Assembly (NCBI GenBank): GCA_040235375.1 | Contig: JBECKQ010000368.1 | Span: 1-21,192, forward strand | From: JBECKQ01 sp040235375 | GTDB taxonomy: Bacteria; Planctomycetota; Phycisphaerae; UBA1845 | Direction of reading: 5' to 3' | Length of the DNA: 21,192 nt | Shown: piece after piece, positions 7,701 to 14,782 of the stretch | Layout: each line of letters opens with the position of its first letter | Position numbering within the stretch: the stretch's first letter is position 1 | Notes under the pieces: generated by a model | What the model saw: the letters and a program-made list of their open reading frames with translations, nothing else | What the model was told of the DNA's origin: nothing | Database searches by the model: none | Translations under genes and position numbers: made by a program

Positions 7701-8325
7701 TATTCGAAACGTGGGCGATTTCGAAGGGGATGGCTGAAGTAAACCAGGCGTTCTTCTTGAACCCTGCATTCCCCCCAACGTCCAGGTCATAGGCCGGCGT
7801 GTCCGTGCCGATGCCGACTTTGCCGTGGACCACCAGATCACCTTCGTCCATGCGGACCTTTCCATTGGCATCGACGTAGACGGCATCGGTGGGACTGCCG
7901 TCCACGGCGTCCAGAGAATGTCCATCCACCCCCACGGTCTGCATGGCAGTCGAGGCGTAGGGGGCCGGTGTCAGTTCCTGGCGAGGCCACAATACGGTGA
8001 ATGCGTCCACGCTGGCGCCAGGACGAACGCCTATCTCCAGGAACCGGGTGTCACCTGTGAACAGGCTCCCTCCGAAATCGAGCACGACATTGAACAATCC
8101 ATTGGTGACTTGTTGATCTTCCGTCGTGATTGGACCACCAACTATAGTTCCCGCGCCGTCGTACAGGCTGAATTGAAGGTCGTACAGCCCGTCGGCCGGA
8201 TGTCCGTCGTCTTTCAATTGCCCCTGATACGTGAAGGCCGAGCCCGCCGTCTGTCCCGCCGCCGGTCCGGACACCATCGCGGCGACTAGACCGACCGCAA
8301 TTCCGAGAATCTTCTTTGACTTCAT
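4753..8325 (-). CDS. Large secreted tail-fibre-like repeat protein
   Basis: The 1190-aa product has a signal peptide (MKSKKILGIAVGLVAAMVSGPAAGQ) and then FTYQGQLKDDG ... YDLQFSLYD, an N-terminal domain usual in large planctomycete surface proteins. The body repeats two motifs: VGIGTxxPxYxLHV, nine copies near residues 170, 236, 305, 467, 541, 608, 709, 776 and 885, and GYVLTADANGVGSWQP, four copies near 268, 572, 740 and 916. Between them are YGVYGES / GYFxGKGYFSxDVG strings, a layout seen in trimeric phage-fibre-type stalks. The C-terminal ~145 residues (EGGADLAERFDIG ... VALSGRVWV ... GLVLVLVTLQ) form a separate conserved end domain. ATG 8325 is preceded by AAAGGTGG (8333-8340). It is the middle gene of the exported operon. 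A structural or adhesive surface role is inferred; a phage origin is not supported by the neighbours. Confidence 0.8.
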   Translation of the reverse strand: MKSKKILGIAVGLVAAMVSGPAAGQTAGSAFTYQGQLKDDGHPADGLYDLQFSLYDGAGTIVGGPITTEDQQVTNGLFNVVLDFGGSLFTGDTRFLEIGVRPGASVDAFTVLWPRQELTPAPYASTAMQTVGVDGHSLDAVDGSPTDAVYVDANGKVRMDEGDLVVHGKVGIGTDTPAYDLDVGGNAGFKKNAWFTSAIPFEIAHVSNTGMAIDPGIPSLSLEADGNNIVTVTDSGVGIGVTSPTAELDVNGQIKARGFRLGSMATAGYVLTTDASGVGSWQPAGAGGSLWTVAGNGIYYDAGYVGVGTDSPNYPLHVADWSSTPVIVGDNRNEVTVGQLGANEAGVYGEAGQTWAKGVYGLATGTSQTNYGVYGESASNSGYGVFGQVTGSSGCGVRGNAFNGAGVHGEASGPYGVGVSGYTQSPTSPAIHAHNEAETGNAVAVWAESGVGFAGYFNGKGYFSKEVGIGTDAPDYPLHVIDWTGSSAIVAENPSESSTGILGSELGGVYGESARAVYGNALPYGGFGGYFAGKGYFSGDVGVGTEYPAEKLDVVGTVKMTGLQLGDAASNGYVLTADANGVGSWQPPVDNTLWESSTNDIYYNAGRVGIGTDAPQYDLHVVSTNGGSSVIVAENIAENTYGVLGGEHHGVYGESRFGVYGVTVHETGQAVTGISMAPTGINYGVFGQAYSPDGYAGYFDGRGYFSDDVGIGVLNPDATLDVAGTVKMVTFRLGNSATPGHVLTAFEGGFGSWQPLPSGPWNDGTGNDIYYNIGEVGIGTNDPLYPLHVVSSSGSTIKAVNSATLGDSPGLYAETASTAGRAVKGVATATSGSTAGVYGGSSSPTGMGLFGRNLVGGYGVYGEGDTSDGGWAGYFYGRGYFSDDVGIGRSDPQAKLDVNGTVKMTGLQLGSSTTAGYVLTADANGVGTWQEAATGGGSFDLPYDGTVTDSGPAFKITNNGTGQGAHGIFGAIPNASSADAAAGYFTSATGSGKAIVATASSNNAISARNNSSVATILAQNDGTGDVFNGRVGSDTVFRVAGTGITHVNVLAVEGGADLAERFDIGQGGEPGMVVEIDPDHAGKLRLSRGAYSRLVAGVISGANGVDAGMILGNLPGDIDSRPVALSGRVWVRCDASDRPIAPGDLITTAARPGYAMAVVNHDRAQGAVLGKAMTGLERGTGLVLVLVTLQ

Positions 8326-8408
8326 CTTCCTGCCACCTTTCGAACGTGGTGAATAAAAGCACCGGCGCGTTCCCATACGCCGTTGTCCGGCTCGCCTCCT
8401 TCGTGGCC

Positions 8409-8852
8409 TCAGTGATCGAACAGCCGTTGAAAGCTCCCCGCGTCCTGCAGATCGACGTCCCCGTCGAAGTCCAGATCGAAGCACGAGCAGGATGCATCCA
8501 CCAATCCGCCCGCCGGACCGAGCAAGCAGCCCACGAAATCGCCGTAGTCCTGCAGGTTGATTTGGCCGTCGAAATCGCAGTCCGCGGGTGCTTGTTGAAA
8601 CCAGAAGCCGCCGGTGAGCGTAAACGCGCCGCCCGCCATTTCGCCGGCGTCATGCTGGGCGATCGTCCCCGCTAGCGCGTACGTGCCGCCGGTGCTCGCT
8701 ACGTTGCCGCCGCAGTCGACCGTGGAGCGATGCAACTCAAAGCCACTGCCAATGGCGACCGCCGCCACGAAGATGGGCAGCAGAACGGCTGCAACCGCAC
8801 CAGCACGTACGCCAAAGGGCGATTTCAATTCCGCTGACGATTGTTTTTTCAT
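8409..8852 (-). CDS. Small exported protein with dockerin-like C-terminus
   Basis: The 147-aa product starts at ATG 8852; a longer open frame upstream has no signal sequence and unlikely composition. Residues ~14-35 form a hydrophobic export signal. Residues ~46-85 hold GGTYALAGTIAQHDAG and GGAFTLTGGFW, a block widespread in exported planctomycete and Chloroflexi proteins. The C-terminus has two calcium-loop-like repeats, DCDFDGQINLQDYGDF (91-106) and DLDFDGDVDLQDAGSF (126-141), the layout of a dockerin type I pair. Dockerins classically bind cohesins, but in planctomycetes they are common without recognisable cohesins, so the partner is unknown. It is the promoter-proximal gene of the exported operon, 83 bp before the repeat protein, and faces the sigma factor gene. 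Confidence 0.78.
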   Translation of the reverse strand: MKKQSSAELKSPFGVRAGAVAAVLLPIFVAAVAIGSGFELHRSTVDCGGNVASTGGTYALAGTIAQHDAGEMAGGAFTLTGGFWFQQAPADCDFDGQINLQDYGDFVGCLLGPAGGLVDASCSCFDLDFDGDVDLQDAGSFQRLFDH

Positions 8853-9189
8853 TCGCGTACCGTCCTGGTTTGAAGGAGTTGGACGTGGTCGTGAATCGCG
8901 GCAGAGGATTTGTTCCGGGGCCCATGCACATCCTTGCCGCCGGACCACGAGCACCGTGCTGATGAATGCGGAGCACTTTGGTCCGGTATTATCGCGCACC
9001 ACAGTGTTTTGTCCTTTCCCCCAAGGCCTTTCCCGGGCCCCACAGTGCAACGAGTCCCCATCATCCGATACAATCGGAGCTTGCAACTGTATCGCGTCGG
9101 CTTGGCTCCTTCCTTCAGCTTCGCCGGCCACCTGTAAGTTCGATTTTGAGCTACTGAAGCGATCAAGAAATATGCGGAGTTGAACAACG
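8853..9189. promoter_or_regulatory. Shared divergent promoter region with nested palindromes
   Basis: This 337-bp gene-free stretch must serve both the exported operon (minus) and the sigma-kinase operon (plus). CCGGACCA (8940-8947) pairs exactly with TGGTCCGG (8979-8986), and inside it AGCAC-C-GTGCT (8950-8960) is an odd-centred palindrome. The minus strand has GATAAT at 8987-8992 beside the first repeat, but no -35 match. Further right, TCCGAT-ACA-ATCGGA (9064-9078) overlaps a TACAAT box. Confidence 0.5.
9064..9094 (+). promoter_or_regulatory. Candidate -10 box inside overlapping palindromes, upstream of the sigma gene
   Basis: TACAAT (9069-9074) matches TATAAT in 5 of 6 positions and sits inside TCCGAT-ACA-ATCGGA (9064-9078). 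CGATACA (9066-9072) can instead pair with TGTATCG (9088-9094). The -35 match is weak (GTGCAA at 9045-9050, 18 bp spacing). The leader to ATG 9190 would be about 110 nt. Confidence 0.27.
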
Positions 9190-9771
9190 ATGGCCAGCCG
9201 ATCGGCAGGCGAGGTAACGCGCGTGCTGCGTGCTGCCGCTACAGGCGACTCAAAAGCGGCGGCGGACCTGCTGCCACTGGTCTACGCCGAACTGCGCGGA
9301 TTGGCGCGCGCTCAGATGGCCAAGACGCCGCCGGGCAACACTCTCCAGCCCACCGCCCTCGTGCATGAAGCCTATCTGCGCGTGATTGGTGATGAAGATC
9401 CCACGTGGAACAGCCGGGGACACTTCTTTGCCGCCGCCGCCCAGGCGATTCGCCAGATTCTCGTGGATCAGGCCCGACGCAAGGCTCGCATCAGACACGG
9501 CGGCGGGCGCGACCGGGTAAGCCTGACGCAAGCTGAGCCGGCCATCCGCCCCCCGTCGGACGACATGCTCGCATTGGACGAGGCGCTCCGCCAACTTGAA
9601 GAGGATGACCCCCGCAAGGCCAGAATCGTGATGTTGCGCTACTTCGCAGGTCTCACGGAGGCCGAAACGGCCGCAGCGCTCGGACTGTCCGCCCCCACCG
9701 TGCGACGCGAATGCCGGTTCGCCCGGGCGCTGCTCGCGGTCCGCCTCCAGGATCCCCAAACGCCAACGTAG
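9190..9771 (+). CDS. ECF RNA polymerase sigma factor (PF07638 / TIGR02999 type)
   Basis: The 193-aa protein has the two helical domains of an ECF sigma factor. Region 2 runs through LVYAELRGLARAQM ... NTLQPTALVHEAYLRVI and NSRGHFFAAAAQAIRQILVDQARR (about residues 28-99). Region 4 is EDDPRKARIVMLRYFAGLTEAETAAALGLSAPTVRRE (about 138-174), the helix-turn-helix that reads the -35 element. The phrases HTLQPTALVHEAYLR and HFFAAAAQAMRRILVD are typical of the Sigma70_ECF family that in Planctomycetes and Acidobacteria sits next to Ser/Thr kinases, and a kinase follows here after 12 bp. GGAG (9176-9179) lies 10 nt before ATG 9190. There is no anti-sigma gene, so phosphorylation by the kinase is a plausible means of control. 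It may direct the divergent exported operon. Confidence 0.93.
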   Translation: MASRSAGEVTRVLRAAATGDSKAAADLLPLVYAELRGLARAQMAKTPPGNTLQPTALVHEAYLRVIGDEDPTWNSRGHFFAAAAQAIRQILVDQARRKARIRHGGGRDRVSLTQAEPAIRPPSDDMLALDEALRQLEEDDPRKARIVMLRYFAGLTEAETAAALGLSAPTVRRECRFARALLAVRLQDPQTPT

Positions 9772-9783
9772 GGCGACGATGCA

Positions 9784-12700
9784 ATGCGCGGCGAACGACT
9801 GCACGAGGCCGAAGCCGTCTTTCACGCTGTAGTTGATCTCGCACCCGGCGACCGCGCCCGCGAATTGACCCAGCGTTGCGGCGACGACGAGGCCCTGCGC
9901 GCGTTCGTCGAGAAACTGCTGGCGAGTCACGACGCCGATGCGGTCCCCCTGCTGCGCACGCCGGTATATGGCCGGACCAATGCATCATCGCCCGCAGCGA
10001 CCGCAGATCTGCCCGCGCGCATCGGCGCTTATTCAATCGTCCGTGTCATTGGTGAAGGCGGGATGGGCGTGGTCTACCTGGCGGAGCAGTCCGAGCCCTT
10101 ACGACGCCGGGTAGCCCTGAAAGTACTCAGGCATGGCATGCACCATCGGCAGCACGTCGCTCGTTTCGAGGCGGAGCGACAGGTACTCGCGCTGATGAAC
10201 CACCCGCACATTGCCAAGATCCTCGACGCGGGGGTGACGGCGGACGGCTCTCCCTACTTCGCCATGGAGTACGTCGCGGGCATTCCCATCACCGATTACT
10301 GTGAGGCACGACGGCTGGGCGTACGCGAGCGGCTTACCCTCGTGCAACTGCTGTGCGACGCCATTCAGCACGCTCACCAGAAAGGCGTCATCCACCGCGA
10401 TCTGAAACCAGGGAATATCCTGATCGATGATTCAGGCATGCCCAAGATCCTCGATTTCGGCGTAGCCCGCCTGACCGACGCCGACACGCAGGCCGTCACC
10501 CTGCGGACGGCCGCCGGACAACTCATCGGCACCGTCCCGTACATGAGCCCGGAGCAGGTGGCCGGAGTGTCCGCAAACATCGACACCCGAGCGGACGTGT
10601 ATGCGCTCGGAGTGATCTGTTTTCGGTTGCTCACCGGTTTTCTGCCCTATGACGTCGAGGGGCGTTCGATTCCCGAGGTGGTTCGCATCATCGCCGAGCA
10701 GGAACCTTCGCGTCTGGGCAGCGTGGATACGCTGTACCGCGGGGATCTCGAGACGATCGTGTCCAAAGCCCTGGCGAAGGACAAAACGCAGCGTTACGCG
10801 TCGGCTTCGGAATTCGCGGCGGATATCCGACGCTATCTCGAGCAGCGACCCATTTCCGCCCGCCCCCCAACAACGTTGTATCAGTTGCGGATGTTCGCGC
10901 GGCGCAACAAGACCCTGGTGGGTGGCGTGGCCGCCACGTTTCTGGCGATGATCGTCGGTATCTCCGCGACCTCGATCCAGACCGTCCGGATGACGCGCGA
11001 GCGAAACGTCGCGCAACGAGCCGAGCAAGTGGCGGCGCAACGTGCCTATGGCGCGAACATCGCGGCGGCACTGGCGGCCTTACGGGCCAATGACGTCCTC
11101 ACGGCGCGGCAACACCTGGATGCCGCCGATCCCGACTTACGCAATTGGGAATGGCGTTACCTCGCCGCACAACTCGATACCAGCGTAGTCACTCTCGCCG
11201 GACACGAGCATCACGTCTGGTCCGTCGCCTTCTTGAACGCGGGAAACCAACTTGCCACCAGTTCCGCGGACGGAACGGTCAAGCTTTGGGATCTGGCGAC
11301 CGGTCGGGCGACGCAGACGATACCGATCGCCCGCAGCACCGTACGCCGCGTGGCCGTCTCACCAGACGAACGGCTGCTGGCGACCGCGGCGGAAGACGGC
11401 TCCGTACAATTATGGTGCCGCGAAACTGGGGCACGCGTGTTGCAACTCGCCGGCCACAACGCGCCGGTCATGGACGTGGCCTTCAGCCCGAACGGCACGT
11501 TGCTGGCCTCCGCATCCTACGACAAAACGGTACGGGTCTGGAACGCGTCAAGTGGCGCGCTTCTCCAAACACTTCGCCATCCTCATTGGGTGAACAGATT
11601 GTGCTTTTCCTCTGACTCGTCGCGACTGGCAACGTCGTGTCGTGACAACATCGCCCGTGTCTGGAATCTCGCATCCGCGTCGGTCGTTTGCGCCGTGGAA
11701 ATCGCCCCGGCAACACGTGCCAACGATCACGTTCATTGCTGGGCCGTCACGCTTGATCCGGCCGGCACCATTCTGGCCACCGGGGGACACGACGGACTGA
11801 TCCGCCTGTGGGACACCTCCACGGGCGCCTTGGAACACATGCTCGTGGGGCACACCGGCCGGGTGCGGGCGCTGGCGTACAGCCCCGATGGAACGCACCT
11901 GGCATCTGCGTCAGACGATCGCACGGTCCGCATCTGGGCACCCGCGGACGAGCTACAGATCGCCACCTTCCTCGGCCACACCGATAGCGTCTTTGATGTG
12001 GCTTTCTCGCCTGACGGAGCGCGCCTGGCCAGCGCCTCGCGCGATCACTCGGTGCGCCTCTGGAACGCTCAGGTGACGCGGGACGCCGATCGGATCAGCG
12101 CGCCGGGGAGCTTTGGCATTCCGGCTATCGCGGTGACCCCGGACAGTTCGAGGCTGGTTGGCGCTGGCGAAGACGGGACAGTGCGCGTCTGGGATGTTGC
12201 GAGCGGCGCCGAACTGGCGGCGCTGGCAGGATATCACAGATCCGTCTACGCCGTCGCGATCAGCTCTGATGCGGCCATGGTGGCAACCGGCGCACGTGAT
12301 GGCGCAGTGATGGTCTGGGACCTTGACAACCGGAGAGCCCTGGCGACGTTCACCGGACACAAGGGTCCGGTTCGATCCGTCGCTTTTCTGAACGGTGATG
12401 ATCGGCTGGCATCCGCGGCGGAAGATGGCACCATTCACGTTTGGGCGATGGGCCATCCTGAGCCGGTCAGGATCCTGCGCAGCGATACGAAGTGCTTCAC
12501 CGCCATGGCACTTGATCCCGGTGGAGAACAACTGGTCTCGGGATCCGATGACGGGCGGCTTGAATTCTGGGACACGGCAACCGTACAGCGATGCCGTGTG
12601 GTTGACGCTCACTCGCGTCGGATTCGGTGTCTTGTATTCAGCCCGGATGGCCGGACGCTCATCTCAACTTCAGATGACAGGACGCTGAAGCTGTGGGAAC

Positions 12701-12984
12701 CGAAAACCGGCAACTTACGAGAAACCTGGAACGGGCATACCGACGCGGTCAGCGCTGCCGCGTTCAGTAGCGACGGCCGACGCGTGGCTTCCGTTTCTTT
12801 TGACCGTACGCTTCGGCTTTGGAACACTCAAAGCGGCGATATGTTGTTCTCGTGCCAGGCCCATCAAGACTGGCCTTGGGCCGTCGTGTTCAGCCCGGAC
12901 GGTCGATGGCTCGCGAGTAGCGGCCGGACGACACGTATTTGGTGGGCGCCTCCGCCACTCGCCAGCCATCATCCGTCGCATTGA
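9784..12984 (+). CDS. Membrane Ser/Thr protein kinase with 14 WD40 repeats
   Basis: The 1066-aa protein begins with a short helical segment (1-60) common in kinases paired with such sigma factors. A PknB-type kinase domain follows (~83-352) with all key residues: glycine loop GEGGMGVV (~90-97), Lys113 in VALK, HRDLKPGN (204-211), DFG (224-226) and the GTVPYMSPEQ segment (249-258). One membrane helix is predicted at ~378-398, placing the kinase in the cytoplasm and the rest outside. A coiled linker (~405-460) leads to WD40 repeats whose closing Trp lies near 502, 544, 586, 627, 676, 718, 760, 803, 845, 887, 929, 971, 1013 and 1053: 14 blades, enough for two seven-bladed propellers. It follows the sigma gene by 12 bp (AGGG at 9770-9773). 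The likely role is signal sensing and control of that sigma factor. Confidence 0.93.
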   Translation: MRGERLHEAEAVFHAVVDLAPGDRARELTQRCGDDEALRAFVEKLLASHDADAVPLLRTPVYGRTNASSPAATADLPARIGAYSIVRVIGEGGMGVVYLAEQSEPLRRRVALKVLRHGMHHRQHVARFEAERQVLALMNHPHIAKILDAGVTADGSPYFAMEYVAGIPITDYCEARRLGVRERLTLVQLLCDAIQHAHQKGVIHRDLKPGNILIDDSGMPKILDFGVARLTDADTQAVTLRTAAGQLIGTVPYMSPEQVAGVSANIDTRADVYALGVICFRLLTGFLPYDVEGRSIPEVVRIIAEQEPSRLGSVDTLYRGDLETIVSKALAKDKTQRYASASEFAADIRRYLEQRPISARPPTTLYQLRMFARRNKTLVGGVAATFLAMIVGISATSIQTVRMTRERNVAQRAEQVAAQRAYGANIAAALAALRANDVLTARQHLDAADPDLRNWEWRYLAAQLDTSVVTLAGHEHHVWSVAFLNAGNQLATSSADGTVKLWDLATGRATQTIPIARSTVRRVAVSPDERLLATAAEDGSVQLWCRETGARVLQLAGHNAPVMDVAFSPNGTLLASASYDKTVRVWNASSGALLQTLRHPHWVNRLCFSSDSSRLATSCRDNIARVWNLASASVVCAVEIAPATRANDHVHCWAVTLDPAGTILATGGHDGLIRLWDTSTGALEHMLVGHTGRVRALAYSPDGTHLASASDDRTVRIWAPADELQIATFLGHTDSVFDVAFSPDGARLASASRDHSVRLWNAQVTRDADRISAPGSFGIPAIAVTPDSSRLVGAGEDGTVRVWDVASGAELAALAGYHRSVYAVAISSDAAMVATGARDGAVMVWDLDNRRALATFTGHKGPVRSVAFLNGDDRLASAAEDGTIHVWAMGHPEPVRILRSDTKCFTAMALDPGGEQLVSGSDDGRLEFWDTATVQRCRVVDAHSRRIRCLVFSPDGRTLISTSDDRTLKLWEPKTGNLRETWNGHTDAVSAAAFSSDGRRVASVSFDRTLRLWNTQSGDMLFSCQAHQDWPWAVVFSPDGRWLASSGRTTRIWWAPPPLASHHPSH

Positions 12985-13150
12985 GCGAGCGCGCGCCGGC
13001 CCAGTGCCACGAGCGTGTTGGTGTCGCTTCAGTACATTCGCAGCCAGGCGCCTTCCCGCGTTCTGTGGGCTCGGGCGAATGGGGGCAAGGCGGGGGCGCC
13101 GGGCAAATCCAATCATGTGCTGGAGGCCCGGGCCACATCGCGGCGGGTGG
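12985..13150. other. Short gap between converging kinase and cardiolipin synthase genes
   Basis: These 166 bases separate two gene ends. There is a self-complementary GGCCCGGGCC at 13125-13134 but no hairpin followed by a T-run, so no intrinsic terminator can be named. Confidence 0.4.
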
Positions 13151-14599
13151 TTATAGCAGGGGCGTGGCCAGGCGGGCGGCGCCCAGGAGGAGGGTTTCGC
13201 CGAACGACCAGTAATGCGGCCCCGTCGGGTTGATGCGGGCGGCGCTCGCCAGCAGGCGGTCGTAATCGGCCTGCAGGTCGTTGGCCAGGCCGGCATCGTA
13301 GAGAATCGTGGTCACCTCGAAGTTGATGCGAAAGCTGCGTTGATCCATGTTGGCCGAGCCGACCATGGCCCAGGCGTCATCCACCACCATGACCTTCGAG
13401 TGGAGCAGGGCCTTATCGTACTCGTAAACCTCCACGCCGGCTTCAGAGAGCTCCCTGTAGAAGCTGCGGCCGGCCCAGAGCGTCAGCCGGTGGTTGGACG
13501 TCGAGGGAATCAGCAACTGCACGCGAACGCCTCGATACGCGGCCGACTGCAGAGCGAGAACCATGGTGGTGTCCGGGGCGAAGTAGGGTGTGAGGACGGC
13601 TACCGACTTGCGGGCGCCGGCCACGGCGGACAGCAGCAGGTGGTGCATGGTGTGCGTGTCGCTGTCGGGTCCGGAGGCGATGACCTGGACGGTCTGGTCG
13701 CCGGCCGGATGCGGCTCGGGGAAATAGCAATCTTCGGAGAGATCCTCGCGGGCGGCGTAATGCCAGTCTTCGACGAAAACTTCCTGCAACTGGTGGACGA
13801 CCGGCCCGACGATCTTCATGTGCGTGTCGCGCCACGGGCCGTACCTGGCCATCCGACCGGCGTACTCGTTGCCGATGTTCTGGCTGCCGGTGAAGCCGGT
13901 GCGGCCGTCAATGACGAGGATCTTGCGGTGGTTGCGGAAGTTGACGCGCCAGCGGCCGCGCAGCGGGATCATCGGCATGAAGCGGGCGAGCTTCACGCCG
14001 CCCCGCTGGAACGTGCGGAGGAAACTGCGCGGCCAGTAGAAGCTGCCGATGTAATCGACGAGCAGGCGGACCTCCACGCCCTGTTTCGCTTTGCGGATGA
14101 GCAGATCCTGCAGAGCGCGGCCGGTCTCATCGGGCTGGAAGATGTAGTACTCGAGGTGAACGTGTTCGCGGGCCTGCTCGACGGCCTCCATGATGGCGTT
14201 GAAGTTCTGGTCGTCCTCGTGATAGATCGTGACCAGGTTGCCGACGGTGGGAGTGCGGCCACTGATATTCGTGGCCATGGTCATGAGATTGGCGGCGCTG
14301 GGGTCGATGTTCTCGATGGCCCGACGGCCGTGCTTGCGCTCGAGGATTTCCGCCTTGCGGCTCAGCGAGGGGTAGAGGCGTCGTCGTCGTCGTCGGCGGC
14401 GGCGCCTGGCACGCTGCACGCGCGGCTCGCCGATGAGCCAGAACATACCGAGCCCGATGGCCGGCAGGAGGAGCAAAGCGATAATCCACGCGAGCATCGC
14501 CCGGGGCTCTCGCGGGCGGCGCAGGATGATGCCGACAGCGACGATCACCAGGAGGACGTAGACCACGGCGACGGCGATCAGGACGATGGTCCAGGACAT
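13151..14599 (-). CDS. cls: Cardiolipin synthase (phospholipase D family)
   Basis: The 482-aa protein matches bacterial cardiolipin synthases, which join two phosphatidylglycerol molecules into cardiolipin plus glycerol at the inner membrane. Two N-terminal membrane helices (~3-26 and ~35-57) are followed by two phospholipase D HKD motifs, HRKILVID (224-231) and HSKVMVVD (400-407), each with the expected downstream GS-N segment (TGSQN, GSANMD). ATG 14599 is chosen because GGAG (14606-14609) lies 6 nt upstream and the length then fits the family; an upstream open stretch of 51 codons reads as non-coding. Oddity: ten arginines in a row at ~65-74, straight after the second helix, encoded by CGT/CGG-type triplets near 14378-14407. 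It may be co-transcribed with the amidohydrolase gene 183 bp upstream. Confidence 0.92.
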   Translation of the reverse strand: MSWTIVLIAVAVVYVLLVIVAVGIILRRPREPRAMLAWIIALLLLPAIGLGMFWLIGEPRVQRARRRRRRRRRRLYPSLSRKAEILERKHGRRAIENIDPSAANLMTMATNISGRTPTVGNLVTIYHEDDQNFNAIMEAVEQAREHVHLEYYIFQPDETGRALQDLLIRKAKQGVEVRLLVDYIGSFYWPRSFLRTFQRGGVKLARFMPMIPLRGRWRVNFRNHRKILVIDGRTGFTGSQNIGNEYAGRMARYGPWRDTHMKIVGPVVHQLQEVFVEDWHYAAREDLSEDCYFPEPHPAGDQTVQVIASGPDSDTHTMHHLLLSAVAGARKSVAVLTPYFAPDTTMVLALQSAAYRGVRVQLLIPSTSNHRLTLWAGRSFYRELSEAGVEVYEYDKALLHSKVMVVDDAWAMVGSANMDQRSFRINFEVTTILYDAGLANDLQADYDRLLASAARINPTGPHYWSFGETLLLGAARLATPLL

Positions 14600-14676
14600 T
14601 GGTGGCTCCGAGCAATCGAATGATCGCGGTATGAGAGGATATCGGCAAGGGCCAGGGAAGATCGGCAGCGGCGCCC

Positions 14677-14711
14677 GAGTGGCACAGTCTGACCCGAAGG
14701 GACAGGCCGTG
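14677..14711. repeat. Hairpin sharing a core with the element at 1614-1692
   Basis: CACAGTCTGACCC (14683-14695) folds back on GGGACAGGCCGTG (14699-14711) around a GAA loop, with 11 of 13 positions pairing (one as G-U). Its left arm, GTGGCACAGTCTGA (14679-14692), differs by one base from GTGGCACGGTCTGA, the reverse complement of 1677-1690 allowing for the arm end. It lies in the 183-bp gap after the amidohydrolase stop and could be a terminator stem, but there is no T-run. Confidence 0.5.
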
Positions 14712-14782
14712 GGCGCATTGAAGCCCGGGACATGCTCAAAGAGCGGTGGCACGCGGCGCGATGCTCGAGATCAGGGGCGTGC

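Noticed and set aside
4753..8325. Regular DNA repeats that might suggest a CRISPR array or satellite
   Set aside because: Spacing is irregular, similarity is at the protein level in one long open frame, and units are not identical at the DNA level.
8987..8992. GATAAT on the minus strand as the promoter of the exported operon
   Set aside because: It is a fair -10 match, but nothing like TTGACA lies 16-18 bp upstream; kept only as a remark in the region entry.
13214..14623. Plus-strand open frame (469 codons) opposite cardiolipin synthase
   Set aside because: It mirrors the real gene almost end to end, has His/Asp/Val-rich low-complexity content and no family resemblance.
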